Position numbers and translations under genes: made by a program. The notes beneath the pieces are model-generated. The model saw nothing but the letters and a program-made list of their open reading frames with translations, ran no database searches and was not told the origin of the DNA. DNA of 64,000 nt from Solwaraspora sp. WMMA2056 (GTDB lineage Bacteria; Actinomycetota; Actinomycetes; Mycobacteriales; Micromonosporaceae). The stretch spans positions 5,208,001-5,272,000 of the forward strand of contig NZ_CP128360.1 in the NCBI RefSeq assembly GCF_030345095.1, read 5' to 3'. Shown here piece after piece: positions 10,882 to 19,785 of the stretch (positions within the stretch are counted from its first letter, which is position 1; each line of letters begins with the position of its first letter).

Positions 10882-11016
10882 ATGAGCACTGAGATCGTCA
10901 CCCCGGATCCCCAGCAGTCGTACACCGGCGACACCGTCGCCAGCGAACAGGGCCTGCTGGTGGCGGTCCTGGTAATGGTGGTACTCGGCGTCCTCGGGGT
11001 CTTCCTCGTGTCGTGA
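10882..11016 (+). CDS. 44-residue single-pass membrane peptide
   Basis: A strong GAGGAGG ribosome binding site ends four bases before the ATG. The short frame encodes a hydrophilic N-terminus (MSTEIVTPDPQQ) and one membrane helix (LLVAVLVMVVLGVLGVFLVS) that ends the protein. No family was recognised. The ribosome binding site and clean topology make it a credible small protein. Confidence 0.6.
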   Translation: MSTEIVTPDPQQSYTGDTVASEQGLLVAVLVMVVLGVLGVFLVS

Positions 11017-11031
11017 GGGCCGGTCCCGGCG

Positions 11032-12021
11032 TCACAGCGGCGGCTGCTGGCCGCCGCTGTGTGGTGTCCGGGCCGCCGGTACGACGCCGAGCCGGCCGGC
11101 CTGGTAGTCCTCGAACGCGGTGACCAGCTCCGCCCGGGTGTTCATCACGAACGGCCCGTACTGGGCGATCGGCTCACGGATCGGCTCACCGCCCATCACG
11201 TACACGTCGAGCTGCGGCGTCCGGCTGTCCTGCCGGGCGTCGGCGGTGATCCGCAACGTGTCCCCGGGCCCGTGCACCGCCAGCTGCCCGGTGCGCACCG
11301 AATGCGGCGCGGTGCCGACCGTTCCCCGGCCGCCGAGCACGTACACCAGGGCGTTGAAGTCCGGCCGCCACGGCAGGTCGACCTGTGCACCGGGCTGTAC
11401 GGTGAGGTGGGCGATGCTGATCGGGGTGTGGGTGGAACCCGGGCCGCGGTGTCCGGCGACGTCGCCGGCGATCACCCGGATGAGCGCGCCGCCGTCGCCG
11501 GTGGTGAGCAGACCGACCTCACGGCCCCGGATGTCCTGGTAGCGCGGCGGTGCGAACTTCTTCACCCGGGGCAGGTTCACCCACAGCTGCAGGCCGTGGA
11601 ACAGCCCGCCGCTGACGACCAGGTGCTCCGGCGGTGCCTCGATGTGCAGCAGCCCGGAACCGGCGGTCATCCACTGGGTGTCCCCGTCGGTGATGGTGCC
11701 GCCCCCGCCGTGTGAGTCCTGGTGGTCGAAGATCCCGTCGATGATGTACGTGACGGTCTCGAAGCCGCGGTGCGGGTGCCAGGCGGTCCCCTTGGGTTCG
11801 CCGGGGGCGTACTCCACCTCTCCCATCTGGTCGAGGTGCAGGAACGGGTCGAGCTCGGTCATCGGTACCCCGGCGAAGGCCCGACGGACGGGGAAGCCTT
11901 CGCCCTCGAAACCGCTCGGGGCGGTGGAGACCCGGCGCACCGGCCGGATCGTCCCGGCCGCCGGATCGAACTGCGGCAGGCGGGGCAGAACGAGTACGTC
12001 GTCGACGGTGATCGCGGGCAT
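11032..12021 (-). CDS. pirin family protein
   Basis: This 329-residue bicupin has the pirin N-terminal core, with DPFLHLDQM, HPHRGFETVTYI and the HIEAPPE segment. These hold the His and Glu ligands of the single metal site. The C-terminal cupin carries VYVLGGRGTV. Bacterial pirins are redox-type regulators or quercetin dioxygenase-like enzymes; which applies here is unknown. The gene is translationally coupled to the upstream marR gene, whose TGA overlaps its ATG by one base. This is a common arrangement in which the MarR protein controls the pirin. Confidence 0.92.
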   Translation of the reverse strand: MPAITVDDVLVLPRLPQFDPAAGTIRPVRRVSTAPSGFEGEGFPVRRAFAGVPMTELDPFLHLDQMGEVEYAPGEPKGTAWHPHRGFETVTYIIDGIFDHQDSHGGGGTITDGDTQWMTAGSGLLHIEAPPEHLVVSGGLFHGLQLWVNLPRVKKFAPPRYQDIRGREVGLLTTGDGGALIRVIAGDVAGHRGPGSTHTPISIAHLTVQPGAQVDLPWRPDFNALVYVLGGRGTVGTAPHSVRTGQLAVHGPGDTLRITADARQDSRTPQLDVYVMGGEPIREPIAQYGPFVMNTRAELVTAFEDYQAGRLGVVPAARTPHSGGQQPPL

Positions 12022-12551
12022 CAGGTCCTCTTTCGGGCTGGTGTGGTGCTGACGATGGATGTCACCTCGGCGCCGCAGTCGGGTCCGCTGGCGCCGGCCG
12101 ACGGTCCGCCGAGGCGGGCATCGAGCGCGCCGAACACCTGACCCAGCTGGGCGATGTCGGCGTCGTCGAGGTGGTCGAGGAAGACCCGGCGGACGGCGGC
12201 GAGGTGCACGGGCGCGGCCACCCGTAGCTGGTTCAGGCCCTCGGCGGTGAGCACCGCGTGGCTGCCGCGTCGGTCCTGCGGGCAGCTCTGCCGCTCGACC
12301 AGGCCCCGCCGTTGCATGGTGGCGACCTGGTAGGTCAACCGGCTCGGGGAGAAGACCAGCCGGCTGGCCAGTTCGCCCATCCGCAGGCGCCGCCCAGGGG
12401 CCTCGGAGAGCAGCAGCAGGACGTGGTAGTCGGCCAGGCTGAGCCCGCAGTGTTCGCGCAACTCGTCACCGAGCAGGGTGAGCAGCCGCTGGCTGGACTC
12501 GATGTAGGCCCGCCAGGCGGCGAGGCGCTGCGCGTCGCGCTGGTCGTCCAT
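12021..12551 (-). CDS. MarR family transcriptional regulator
   Basis: This 176-residue winged-helix repressor has the MarR core: LSLADYHVLLLLSEAPG, LRMGELASRLVFSPSRLTYQV as the recognition helix region, and the wing RQSCPQDRRGSHAVLTAEG. The start at 12551 (MDDQRDAQRL) was chosen over a longer frame that would cross the A+T-rich promoter. It overlaps the pirin gene by one base, so the two form an operon. It is likely autoregulated through the AT-rich repeats directly upstream. Confidence 0.9.
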   Translation of the reverse strand: MDDQRDAQRLAAWRAYIESSQRLLTLLGDELREHCGLSLADYHVLLLLSEAPGRRLRMGELASRLVFSPSRLTYQVATMQRRGLVERQSCPQDRRGSHAVLTAEGLNQLRVAAPVHLAAVRRVFLDHLDDADIAQLGQVFGALDARLGGPSAGASGPDCGAEVTSIVSTTPARKRT

Positions 12552-12570
12552 GACACCCAGACTAGCGCTT

Positions 12571-12584
12571 ATTTCAAATTTCAA
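12571..12584 (-). promoter_or_regulatory. tandem TTGAAAT repeat, candidate MarR operator
   Basis: On the minus strand two abutting copies of TTGAAAT lie 20-33 bases upstream of the marR start. The stretch is strikingly A+T-rich for this genome. A MarR binding site or a promoter -10 region is plausible, but neither is proven. Confidence 0.4.
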
Positions 12585-12654
12585 CTAATGCCCGTACGGT
12601 GACCCACGTCGCGTCACGGTTGGTGGCAGCGTGGCGGATGGGTATGAACGAGTC

Positions 12655-13473
12655 ATGGGTGACGAGACGGCGGTGACGGTCGGCTGCGAGCTGACCTACG
12701 AGGTGGCGACGACCACGACGATCGCGCTGCAGGTGACGGCGTACCGGCAGGGGCCCGATGCCCGACTGACCGCCACGACCGCAGCCGACGAGTCGGTCCC
12801 CGAGGAGGTGGCCGACAGTTGGGCCGCCGGCGGGCGCCACCACCTGCTGGCGGCACCGCCCGGCCGGATCACCGTGCGGTACCAGGCGACGGTGACCCGG
12901 CCGACACCGGCGGCACCGGCCCCGGTGTCGGCGTGGGAGCGCGTGGTGTCGCTACGGCCGAGCCGCTACTGCCCGTCGGACCGGCTGGGTGGGTTCGCGG
13001 CGGCCCGCTTCGCCGGCCACGGCGACGACGCCGACACCGTGCGGGCCATCTGCAGCTACGTGCACGACCACACCACCTACACCGCGGGTGCCAGTGGGCC
13101 GAGCACGGACGCGGCACAGACCCTGCTCGGCGGGGCCGGCGTGTGCCGGGACTACGCCCATCTCACGGTCGCCCTCTGCCGCGCCATGGACATTCCCGCC
13201 CGGGTGGTGGCGGTCTACGCCCCCGGCCTGTCACCGATGGACTTCCACCTGGTGACCGAGGCCGCGGTGGACGACCACTGGTACGTGTGGGACGCGACGC
13301 GACTGGCCCCCCGGAGCAGCCTGGTGCGGATCGCGACAGGCCGGGACGCGGCGGACGTGGCGTTCGCGACCACCGTCGGCGGGGCGGTGGACCTGACCGG
13401 CATGTCGGTACTGGCGGTGACCGAGGGCGAACTTCCCGTCGACGATCCCGAGAAGTTGGTGGCGCTTCATTGA
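12655..13473 (+). CDS. transglutaminase-like cysteine peptidase family protein
   Basis: This 272-residue protein has a beta-rich N-terminal domain (about residues 1-105) and a transglutaminase core with the catalytic triad visible as Cys in GAGVCRDYAHL, His in SPMDFHLVTEA and Asp in WYVWDATRLA. Prokaryotic members act as proteases or amide-modifying enzymes, and the substrate is unknown. The ATG at 12655 was taken because it starts the conserved beta domain; a GTG eight codons earlier is also possible. There is no signal peptide, so it is probably cytoplasmic. Confidence 0.88.
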   Translation: MGDETAVTVGCELTYEVATTTTIALQVTAYRQGPDARLTATTAADESVPEEVADSWAAGGRHHLLAAPPGRITVRYQATVTRPTPAAPAPVSAWERVVSLRPSRYCPSDRLGGFAAARFAGHGDDADTVRAICSYVHDHTTYTAGASGPSTDAAQTLLGGAGVCRDYAHLTVALCRAMDIPARVVAVYAPGLSPMDFHLVTEAAVDDHWYVWDATRLAPRSSLVRIATGRDAADVAFATTVGGAVDLTGMSVLAVTEGELPVDDPEKLVALH

Positions 13474-13679
13474 CCGATCCGGGGGTACCCCGGGTGGAGA
13501 AGTGAGGCGATCGGGCGGCAAAATGTCCGACTTGAGGAATAGTGGGCGTTAAATACATCGTACTTTCGGCTAGCTTTCAGCTGACCGACCAGGCTAGTGT
13601 TAGAGGCCGAAAGACCCTAGCGAGTACAGCTGAACGCACCACCTTCCATATCCGCGGACGAGGTGCAGGGAGGACCACC

Positions 13680-14528
13680 ATGACCGCGACACTCACTGGA
13701 CGCCCGACGGTGCACGAGCCGGCGACCGCCGACCAGACCATGTCGGGCGCCACCCTCGGCCAGCGGGCCAACGCCCCCGCCGACAGCGCCACCGAGCTGC
13801 TCAACGCGATGGCCGCCCTGCCGGCGGGTCACCCGTCCCGGGAGGCGCTGCGCGATCGCGCGATCGAGGCGTGGCTGCCCCTGGCCCAGCACCTCGCCCA
13901 GCGCTACAGCGGGCGCGGCGAGCCGACCGACGACCTGGCCCAGACCGCGGCGGTCGGCCTGATCAAGGCGATCGACAAGTTCGACCCGAGCCGGGGTGTC
14001 GACTTCGCCGGGTACGCCATTCCGACGATCATCGGCGAGCTCAAGCGGCACTTCCGGGACCGCACCTGGGACATCCGGGTGCCCCGTCGGCTGCAGGAGC
14101 TGCGGCTGAGCATCTCCGAGGCGAACAGCACCCTGCTGCAGACGCTGGGCCGCTCGCCGACGGTCGCCGACATCGCCGCGCACCTGCGGATCACCGAGGA
14201 GGAGGTCCTCGAAGGGCTGGAGGGTGCCCGCGCGTACAACGCGGTGTCGCTGTCCACGCCGACTGGCGACGGCGAGCGGGCCACCGAGCTGGCCGACATG
14301 CTCGGTGCCGAGGACCGCGAGTACGAGCTCGCCGAGCTACGGGTGGCGCTCGGCCCGGCCCTGGCCACCCTGGACGAGCGGGAGCAGCGGATCCTGACCC
14401 TGCGGTTCTACGGCAACCTGACCCAGTCGCAGATCGCCGACCAGGTCGGCGTGTCCCAGATGCACGTGTCGCGGCTGCTGGCCAGGGCGCTGACGAAGCT
14501 GCGGGGTCAACTGCAGTCGACGTACTGA
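13680..14528 (+). CDS. RNA polymerase sigma factor of the SigB/SigF/SigG family
   Basis: This 282-residue group 3 sigma factor shows region 2 (about residues 60-130, with PTDDLAQTAAVGLIKAID and GYAIPTIIGELKRHFRD), region 3 (LGRSPTVADIAAHL) and region 4 (about 215-280, LTQSQIADQVGVSQMHVSRL). It has no extra signalling domain, so an anti-sigma factor presumably controls it. The ATG follows GGGAGGA. The GTTT-N15-GGGTAR promoters at 938, 1955 and 3025 are of the kind this family recognises. The 200-base leader has an 8-base inverted repeat (13563-13570 / 13606-13613) but no clear promoter. Confidence 0.93.
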   Translation: MTATLTGRPTVHEPATADQTMSGATLGQRANAPADSATELLNAMAALPAGHPSREALRDRAIEAWLPLAQHLAQRYSGRGEPTDDLAQTAAVGLIKAIDKFDPSRGVDFAGYAIPTIIGELKRHFRDRTWDIRVPRRLQELRLSISEANSTLLQTLGRSPTVADIAAHLRITEEEVLEGLEGARAYNAVSLSTPTGDGERATELADMLGAEDREYELAELRVALGPALATLDEREQRILTLRFYGNLTQSQIADQVGVSQMHVSRLLARALTKLRGQLQSTY

Positions 14529-14567
14529 ACGATCATCGGGCAGGTGGATGCCCGTAGCTGACACCAG

Positions 14568-14599
14568 GCGGCCGCTCCGACACACGCCGGGGCGGCCGC
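14568..14599. terminator. 12-bp hairpin between convergent sigma and PP2C genes
   Basis: Arms 14568-14579 and 14588-14599 pair with a single G-U wobble around an 8-base loop. The position between two convergent stop codons suits bidirectional termination. Confidence 0.55.
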
Positions 14600-14633
14600 A
14601 CCGCGTCGGGCGCTCAGTCGGTGCGGCCGATGC

Positions 14634-15365
14634 TCAGTCGGTGACCTCGGTGATGTCGCCGATCACCACGGTGATGTTGTCCGGCCCACCGGCCCGGATC
14701 GCCAGGTCCACCAGCCGCTGCGCGCCGGCCTGCGGGTCGGCGTAGGTGGCCAGCACCTCGGCGATACTCTCCGCGCGTACGACGTTCGACAGGCCGTCGC
14801 TGCAGAGCAGCCACCGGTCACCGGTCTGCGGCTCGAGGACCTGGTACGCCGGGTTGACGTTGTCGCCCTGCAGCGCCTGGGTCACCACCGCGCGCCGAGG
14901 GTGGCTGGCCGCCTGTTCCGCAGTGATCACACCCTCGTCGACCAGCATCTGCACGAACGTGTCGTCCCGGGTCACCTGCTCCAGCGCCCCGCCCCGCAGC
15001 AGGTAGGCCCGGGAGTCACCGACGTGGGCCAGCCCGATCGCGGTGCCGGAGCCGGCGAACAGCAGCGCGGTCAGGGTCGTACCCATCCCCTCCCGGGCCG
15101 GATCGGCCTCGACCGCCGCCCGGATCTGGGCGCTGGCCGCCTCGACCGCACTCCGCAGGCGGGGCACCAGCTCGTCGTCGGCCGTCGCGACGTCGAGCTG
15201 GGCGATCGCTTCGATAGCGATCTTGCTCGCCAGATCCCCGGCGGCCATCCCGCCCATCCCGTCGGCGACAGCGACCAACCAGTTTCCGGCATGGACCGAG
15301 TCCTGGTTCCCGCTCCGGATGAGGCCGCGGTCGGTCACCGCCGCGGAACGCAGCTTCAGGGTCAT
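14634..15365 (-). CDS. PP2C family serine/threonine protein phosphatase
   Basis: This 243-residue stand-alone PP2C phosphatase removes phosphate from Ser/Thr of proteins. The metal-binding blocks are RSGNQDSV (residue about 20), VAVADGMGGMAAGD, LAHVGDSRAYLL, LLCSDGLSNV and GGPDNITVVIGD. It lacks the membrane segment and extracellular domain of PstP, so it is a soluble paralogue. Its target is unknown; the adjacent sigma factor network is a reasonable guess only. Confidence 0.92.
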   Translation of the reverse strand: MTLKLRSAAVTDRGLIRSGNQDSVHAGNWLVAVADGMGGMAAGDLASKIAIEAIAQLDVATADDELVPRLRSAVEAASAQIRAAVEADPAREGMGTTLTALLFAGSGTAIGLAHVGDSRAYLLRGGALEQVTRDDTFVQMLVDEGVITAEQAASHPRRAVVTQALQGDNVNPAYQVLEPQTGDRWLLCSDGLSNVVRAESIAEVLATYADPQAGAQRLVDLAIRAGGPDNITVVIGDITEVTD

Positions 15366-15527
15366 GGCTGGCAGCCTGCCAGGAAGAGGGCCGAAATGTC
15401 TCTAGTAGATCAGCATGCAGATGCCAAAGATCATGAAGAATTGCCGGTCCCGGTATCCTAAATCGGTACTTTTTTAGCATAACCGGCAGCATGGGAGCGT
15501 GGCCGCCGGACGACACGGCGACATTGA

Positions 15528-15556
15528 TTGACACTCCGGAAACGCCCTGGCAACAT
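15528..15556 (+). promoter_or_regulatory. probable promoter of GH9 cellulase
   Basis: A consensus TTGACA (15528-15533) is followed after 17 bases by CAACAT (15551-15556), a weak -10. The CebR box starts 13 bases later, which is nearly the same geometry as at the GH6 gene. Confidence 0.45.
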
Positions 15557-15569
15557 CGTTGCAGATCTA

Positions 15570-15583
15570 TGGGAGCGCTCCCA
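15570..15583 (+). promoter_or_regulatory. perfect CebR/CelR operator for GH9 cellulase
   Basis: TGGGAGCGCTCCCA is a perfect palindrome identical to the CebR/CelR operator consensus, 34 bases before the GTG start. A half-site TGGGAGCG also occurs at 15492-15499. Repression relieved by cello-oligosaccharides is expected from the family. Confidence 0.92.
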
Positions 15584-15617
15584 GAACGTCCCCCGGCCCC
15601 TGCACGGAAGGACCCCC

Positions 15618-18600
15618 GTGACCCGACCCAGACGACGCCGCGCGGTCGCGCTATTCGCCGCCACCAGCGCCAGCGTCCTCGCGCTGACGGCCCTCACCGT
15701 GGCCTCGGCCCACGCCGAGGAACGCGAACACATCGTCAACGGCAGCTTCGACGACGGCACCACCGGCTGGTGGGCCACCGACAACGTGACCCTCGCCGCC
15801 ACCGACGGGCGGCTGTGCGCCACCGTCGGCGCCGGCACCGCCAACCCGTGGGACGCCAGCATCGGGCACAACGACATCCCACTCATCGACGGTGCGGCGT
15901 ACCGCCTGACCTTCACCGCCACCACCGACGTGCCGGCCAGCGTCCGGGCGAACGTGCAGCTCAACGCCGCCCCGTACACCACCGTACTGAGCCGCCAGCT
16001 CGACCTGGGCCCGACGGCCGAGACGGTGACCGCCGAGTTCACCGCCAACCTCGACTCCCCCGACGGCACCTTCACGTTCCAGCTCGGCGGCGGCACCGCC
16101 GACTACACCCTCTGCCTCGACGACGTCTCGCTGATCAGCGACGACAGCGCGCAACCACCGCCCGGCGGGCCGGAACAGATCACCAACGGCGACTTCAGCG
16201 ACGGCACCACCGGCTGGATCAGCTACGGCACCGCCAGCCCTCAGGTGGTCGACGGACGGCTCTGCGCGAACGTTCCCGCTGGTCTGGCGAACCCGTGGGA
16301 CGCCGGCATCCTGCAGGAGGGTCTACCGCTGATCGCCGGCGAGGAGTACGCGATCGCCTTCGAGGTCAGCGCCGAACCCGCCGCGACCGTCCGCACCGTC
16401 GTGCAGCTCGGCGCCGACCCGTACACCGGCTACTTCAACCGCGACCTGACGCTGACCGGCGACCCGCAGCGCGTCGAGCAGACCTTCGTCGCCACCGAGG
16501 ACACCGCCCGCGCCCAACTCGCCTTCCAGCTCGGCGGCAACGCCTCGGCGTACACGTTCTGCCTGGACGACGTGTCGCTGCGCGGCGGCGAGGAAGAACC
16601 ACCGTACGAGCCGGACACCGGCCCCCGGGTCCGGGTCAACCAGGTCGGCTACCTGCCCGGTGGGCCCAAGAACGCGACCATCGTCACCGACGCCGAGACG
16701 CCCCTGGACTGGGCCCTGCACGCCGCCGACGGCAGCGTGGCCGCCAGCGGCACCAGCACCCCGCGCGGGCTCGACGCCGCCTCCGGCGAGCAGGTGCACA
16801 CCGTCGACTTCTCCGCGTACCGAGGCACCGGCACCGGGTTCACCCTGGTCGCCGACGGCGAGACCAGCTACCCGTTCGCCATCTCCGGCGACATCTACCA
16901 GCAGCTGCGCTCCGACGCCCTGCAGTTCTTCTACATCCAGCGCAGCGGCATCGCCATCGACGGCGACCTGGTCGGCGAGGAGTACGCCCGCCCGGCCGGG
17001 CACCTGGGCGTGGCCCCCAACCAGGGCGACACCGACGTGCCGTGCCAGCCCGGGGTCTGCGACTACCGGCTCGACGTGCGCGGCGGCTGGTACGACGCCG
17101 GTGACCACGGCAAGTACGTCGTCAACGGCGGGATCGCCACCTACCAGCTGCTGAGCGCCTTCGAGCGGACCAAGACCGCGCCCAGCGCCGACGGCGGTGC
17201 CGCCCTGGCCGACGGCACCCTGCGGGTGCCCGAGCGGGACAACGGCGTACCGGACATCCTCGACGAGGCCCGCTGGGAGCTGGAGTTCCTGATGCGGATG
17301 CAGGTGCCGGCCGGTGAGCCGCTGGCCGGGATGGCCCACCACAAGATGCACGACCGGAACTGGACGGGCATGCCGATGCAGCCCGAGGACGACCCCGAGC
17401 TGCGCGAACTGCACCCGCCGTCGACCGCGGCCACGCTCAACCTGGCAGCGGTCACCGCTCAGTGTGCCCGGCTGTACGCCCCGTACGATGCCGCCTTCGC
17501 CGGCCAGTGCCTGACCGCGGCGAAGACCGCGTACGCGGCCGCCAGGGCAAACCCTGACCGGATCGCCGACCCCAACGACGGCAACGGCGGTGGCTCCTAC
17601 AGCGACGGCGACGTCAGTGACGAGTTCTACTGGGCCGCCGCCCAGCTGTACCTGACCACCGGGGAGCAGGGATACCTGGCCGACGTGACGGCGTCACGGC
17701 ACCACACCGCGAACGTCTTCGACCCCAACGGCTTCGGCTGGGGCAGCACCGCCGCGCTGGGTCGGCTCGACCTGGCCACCGTGCCCAACGGGCTGGCCCC
17801 GCAGGAGCGGGAACGGATCCGGGCGTCGGTGACCGATGCCGCCGACGCCTACCTGGCCACCCTGGCGGGTCAGGCGTACGGGCTGCCGTTGCCGGGCAAC
17901 CGCGGCTCCTACTTCTGGGGCGGCAACAGCAACATCATCAACAACGCGGTGGTGCTGGCGACGGCGTACGACATGACCGGTGACGCCGCCTACCGCGACG
18001 GCGCGGTGCAGGCGATGGACTACATCTTCGGCCGCAACGCGCTGAACCACTCGTACGTCACCGGCTGGGGCACGGTCTACCCGCGCAACCAGCACAGCCG
18101 GATCTTCGCCAACCAGCTCGACCCGGACCTGCCGATCCCTCCGGCCGGATCGATCGCCGGTGGCGCCAACGCCGGTCTGGACGACCCGTTCGTCCGGGAC
18201 CTGCTGGCCGGCTGCGCGCCGATGTTCTGCTACGTCGACGACATCGAGTCCTACGCGACGAACGAGGTGGCGATCAACTGGAACTCGGCGTTGAGCTGGA
18301 TCGCGTCCTTCCTCGGCGACCAGGGTGACGCCGAGGCCGCTGTCGCACCACTGGCCTGCCGGGCCGAGTACGTCAACTACGGTGCCTGGGCCGGCGGCGG
18401 CGGCTTCACCGCCCAGGTCGACATCACCAACACCGGCACCACCGCGATCGACGGCTGGACGGCCCGGTTCGCCTTCACCGGCGACCAGCGGCTACGCGAA
18501 GCCTGGCTGGCCGGGGTGACCCAGTCCGGTGCGACCGTGACGGCACGCAACGAGACCTACAACGGTCGGATCGGTCCGGGTGCCACGGTGATGTTCGGGC

Positions 18601-18674
18601 TGAACGCCACCACCGGTGGTGGCGCCAATCCGGCGCCGGAGCTGATCACCGTCAACGGGGTGGCCTGCTCCTGA
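15618..18674 (+). CDS. secreted multidomain GH9 cellulase
   Basis: This 1018-residue secreted enzyme degrades cellulose. Order: signal peptide (1-33, ending SAHA), two CBM4/9-type modules (about 37-180 and 185-330, each starting with ITNG/IVNG and ending CLDDVSL), an Ig-like GH9 N-terminal domain (about 335-420), the GH9 catalytic domain (about 430-900) and a C-terminal CBM2 (about 912-1018). Catalytic features are YDAGDHGKY near residue 492, YPRNQHSR near 825 and the DIESYATNEVAINW acid motif near 875. The GTG at 15618 has GGAAGGA upstream and begins a normal signal peptide. The architecture is that of processive endoglucanase or exocellulase Cel9 enzymes. Confidence 0.96.
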   Translation: MTRPRRRRAVALFAATSASVLALTALTVASAHAEEREHIVNGSFDDGTTGWWATDNVTLAATDGRLCATVGAGTANPWDASIGHNDIPLIDGAAYRLTFTATTDVPASVRANVQLNAAPYTTVLSRQLDLGPTAETVTAEFTANLDSPDGTFTFQLGGGTADYTLCLDDVSLISDDSAQPPPGGPEQITNGDFSDGTTGWISYGTASPQVVDGRLCANVPAGLANPWDAGILQEGLPLIAGEEYAIAFEVSAEPAATVRTVVQLGADPYTGYFNRDLTLTGDPQRVEQTFVATEDTARAQLAFQLGGNASAYTFCLDDVSLRGGEEEPPYEPDTGPRVRVNQVGYLPGGPKNATIVTDAETPLDWALHAADGSVAASGTSTPRGLDAASGEQVHTVDFSAYRGTGTGFTLVADGETSYPFAISGDIYQQLRSDALQFFYIQRSGIAIDGDLVGEEYARPAGHLGVAPNQGDTDVPCQPGVCDYRLDVRGGWYDAGDHGKYVVNGGIATYQLLSAFERTKTAPSADGGAALADGTLRVPERDNGVPDILDEARWELEFLMRMQVPAGEPLAGMAHHKMHDRNWTGMPMQPEDDPELRELHPPSTAATLNLAAVTAQCARLYAPYDAAFAGQCLTAAKTAYAAARANPDRIADPNDGNGGGSYSDGDVSDEFYWAAAQLYLTTGEQGYLADVTASRHHTANVFDPNGFGWGSTAALGRLDLATVPNGLAPQERERIRASVTDAADAYLATLAGQAYGLPLPGNRGSYFWGGNSNIINNAVVLATAYDMTGDAAYRDGAVQAMDYIFGRNALNHSYVTGWGTVYPRNQHSRIFANQLDPDLPIPPAGSIAGGANAGLDDPFVRDLLAGCAPMFCYVDDIESYATNEVAINWNSALSWIASFLGDQGDAEAAVAPLACRAEYVNYGAWAGGGGFTAQVDITNTGTTAIDGWTARFAFTGDQRLREAWLAGVTQSGATVTARNETYNGRIGPGATVMFGLNATTGGGANPAPELITVNGVACS

Positions 18675-18680
18675 GAACGT

Positions 18681-18730
18681 GATGGTGGTCGGCCCGTCGC
18701 TTCCGGCAAGGCGACCGGCCGACCACCATC
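18681..18730 (+). terminator. hairpin after GH9 gene
   Basis: Arms 18681-18693 and 18718-18730 are perfectly complementary (13 bp), with a further GTCGC/GCGAC pairing inside. It begins six bases after the GH9 stop codon. Confidence 0.65.
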
Positions 18731-18769
18731 GCCACCTGTCCGGGCGGGTCAGTCCGGATCCGGCCTGAT

Positions 18770-18832
18770 CCGGCCTGATCCGGGTCGGGTCCGGCCTGAT
18801 CCGGGTCGGGTCCGGCCTGATCCGGGTCAGGT
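18770..18832. repeat. three tandem 21-bp repeats
   Basis: Units at 18770-18790, 18791-18811 and 18812-18832 are identical except for one base in the third. Partial copies of the CCGGCCTGAT core precede them from about 18759. The array lies between convergent genes and ends just before the stop of the 3-hydroxyacyl-CoA dehydrogenase gene. It is non-coding and its function is unknown. Confidence 0.8.
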
Positions 18833-18840
18833 CCGGCCGG

Positions 18841-19785
18841 TCAGACCGGGTAGTCGTAGAAGCCCCGGCCCGACTTGCGGCCGAGCCGTCCGGCCCGGAC
18901 CATCCGGCGCAACAGCGGCGGCGGGGCGTGGGTCGGCTCGCGGAACTCGGCGTAGAGCGCGTCCGCGACGGATTCGAGCACGTCCAGACCGATCAGGTCG
19001 ACCAGCCGCAGCGGGCCCATCGGATGCCGGCAGCCGCCGACCATCGCGTCGTCGATCTCGGCGGGCCGGGCGAAGCCGGACTCGGCCATCCGTACCGCCG
19101 CCATCAGGTACGGCACCAGCAGCGCGTTCACCACGAAGCCGACGCGGTCCGGCGCGTCGATCACCTGCTTGCCGAGCTGCTGGGCGAGCAGCTGCCGGGT
19201 ACGGCGTACCGTCGTCGTGGTGGTCTGCAGCCCGGCGGTGAGCTCGACCAGCGGCATCACCGGCACCGGATGGAAGAAGTGGGTGCCCACCACCTGCTCC
19301 GGGCGGCTCACCGCCGCGGCCAGGTTTCCCACCGGGATCGACGACGTGTTGGTGGCGAAGATCGCCGTCGGGTCCTTCACCACCTCGTCGAGCAGGATGA
19401 ACGCCTGCCGCTTGCGCTGCTCGTCCTCGACGGTGGTCTCCACCACGATCTGCCGGTCGGCCAACTGCCCGACGTCGGTGGTCAGCAGTACCCGGTGGTG
19501 GATCGCGGCGGCCGTCGCCGCGTCGTACACCGCACGTTCGACAGCCCGCCGCAGTGAGTCGGCGAGCCGGGCCCGGCCGGCGGCCAGGGACTGCTCGCTC
19601 GAACCCACCAGGACGACGTCGAGGCCGGCCCGGCCGGCCACCTCGGCGATACCGACCCCCATCTGTCCGCAGCCGAGGACGCCGACCCGGTCGATGCCCG
19701 CGTCGCCGTCGGCCGCCGTCGGCGGGTGGCCGCCCGCGACGGTGCCCGGGTCCCCGTCGGCCGGCGTCACCGGGTCGCCGTCCAC
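18841..19785 (-). CDS. 3-hydroxyacyl-CoA dehydrogenase family protein
   Basis: This 314-residue enzyme oxidises 3-hydroxyacyl-CoA or reduces 3-oxoacyl-CoA with NAD(P). The Rossmann motif GVLGCGQMGVGIAE starts near residue 35, after a poorly conserved Gly/Asp-rich extension. FATNTSSIPV, GTHFFHPVPVMPLVE (catalytic His) and DRVGFVVNALLVPYL are all present, and it ends in the usual GRKSGRGFYDYP. Size and domains fit 3-hydroxybutyryl-CoA dehydrogenase. It overlaps the end of the KASIII gene by 19 bases, so the two are co-translated. Together they could build or edit a short acyl-CoA, possibly for the nearby NRPS; that link is inferred. Confidence 0.9.
   Translation of the reverse strand: MDGDPVTPADGDPGTVAGGHPPTAADGDAGIDRVGVLGCGQMGVGIAEVAGRAGLDVVLVGSSEQSLAAGRARLADSLRRAVERAVYDAATAAAIHHRVLLTTDVGQLADRQIVVETTVEDEQRKRQAFILLDEVVKDPTAIFATNTSSIPVGNLAAAVSRPEQVVGTHFFHPVPVMPLVELTAGLQTTTTTVRRTRQLLAQQLGKQVIDAPDRVGFVVNALLVPYLMAAVRMAESGFARPAEIDDAMVGGCRHPMGPLRLVDLIGLDVLESVADALYAEFREPTHAPPPLLRRMVRAGRLGRKSGRGFYDYPV

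Noticed and set aside
12631-12655. GTG at 12631 as the transglutaminase start
   Set aside because: It adds eight residues without conservation, and its upstream sequence has no better ribosome binding site than the ATG at 12655.
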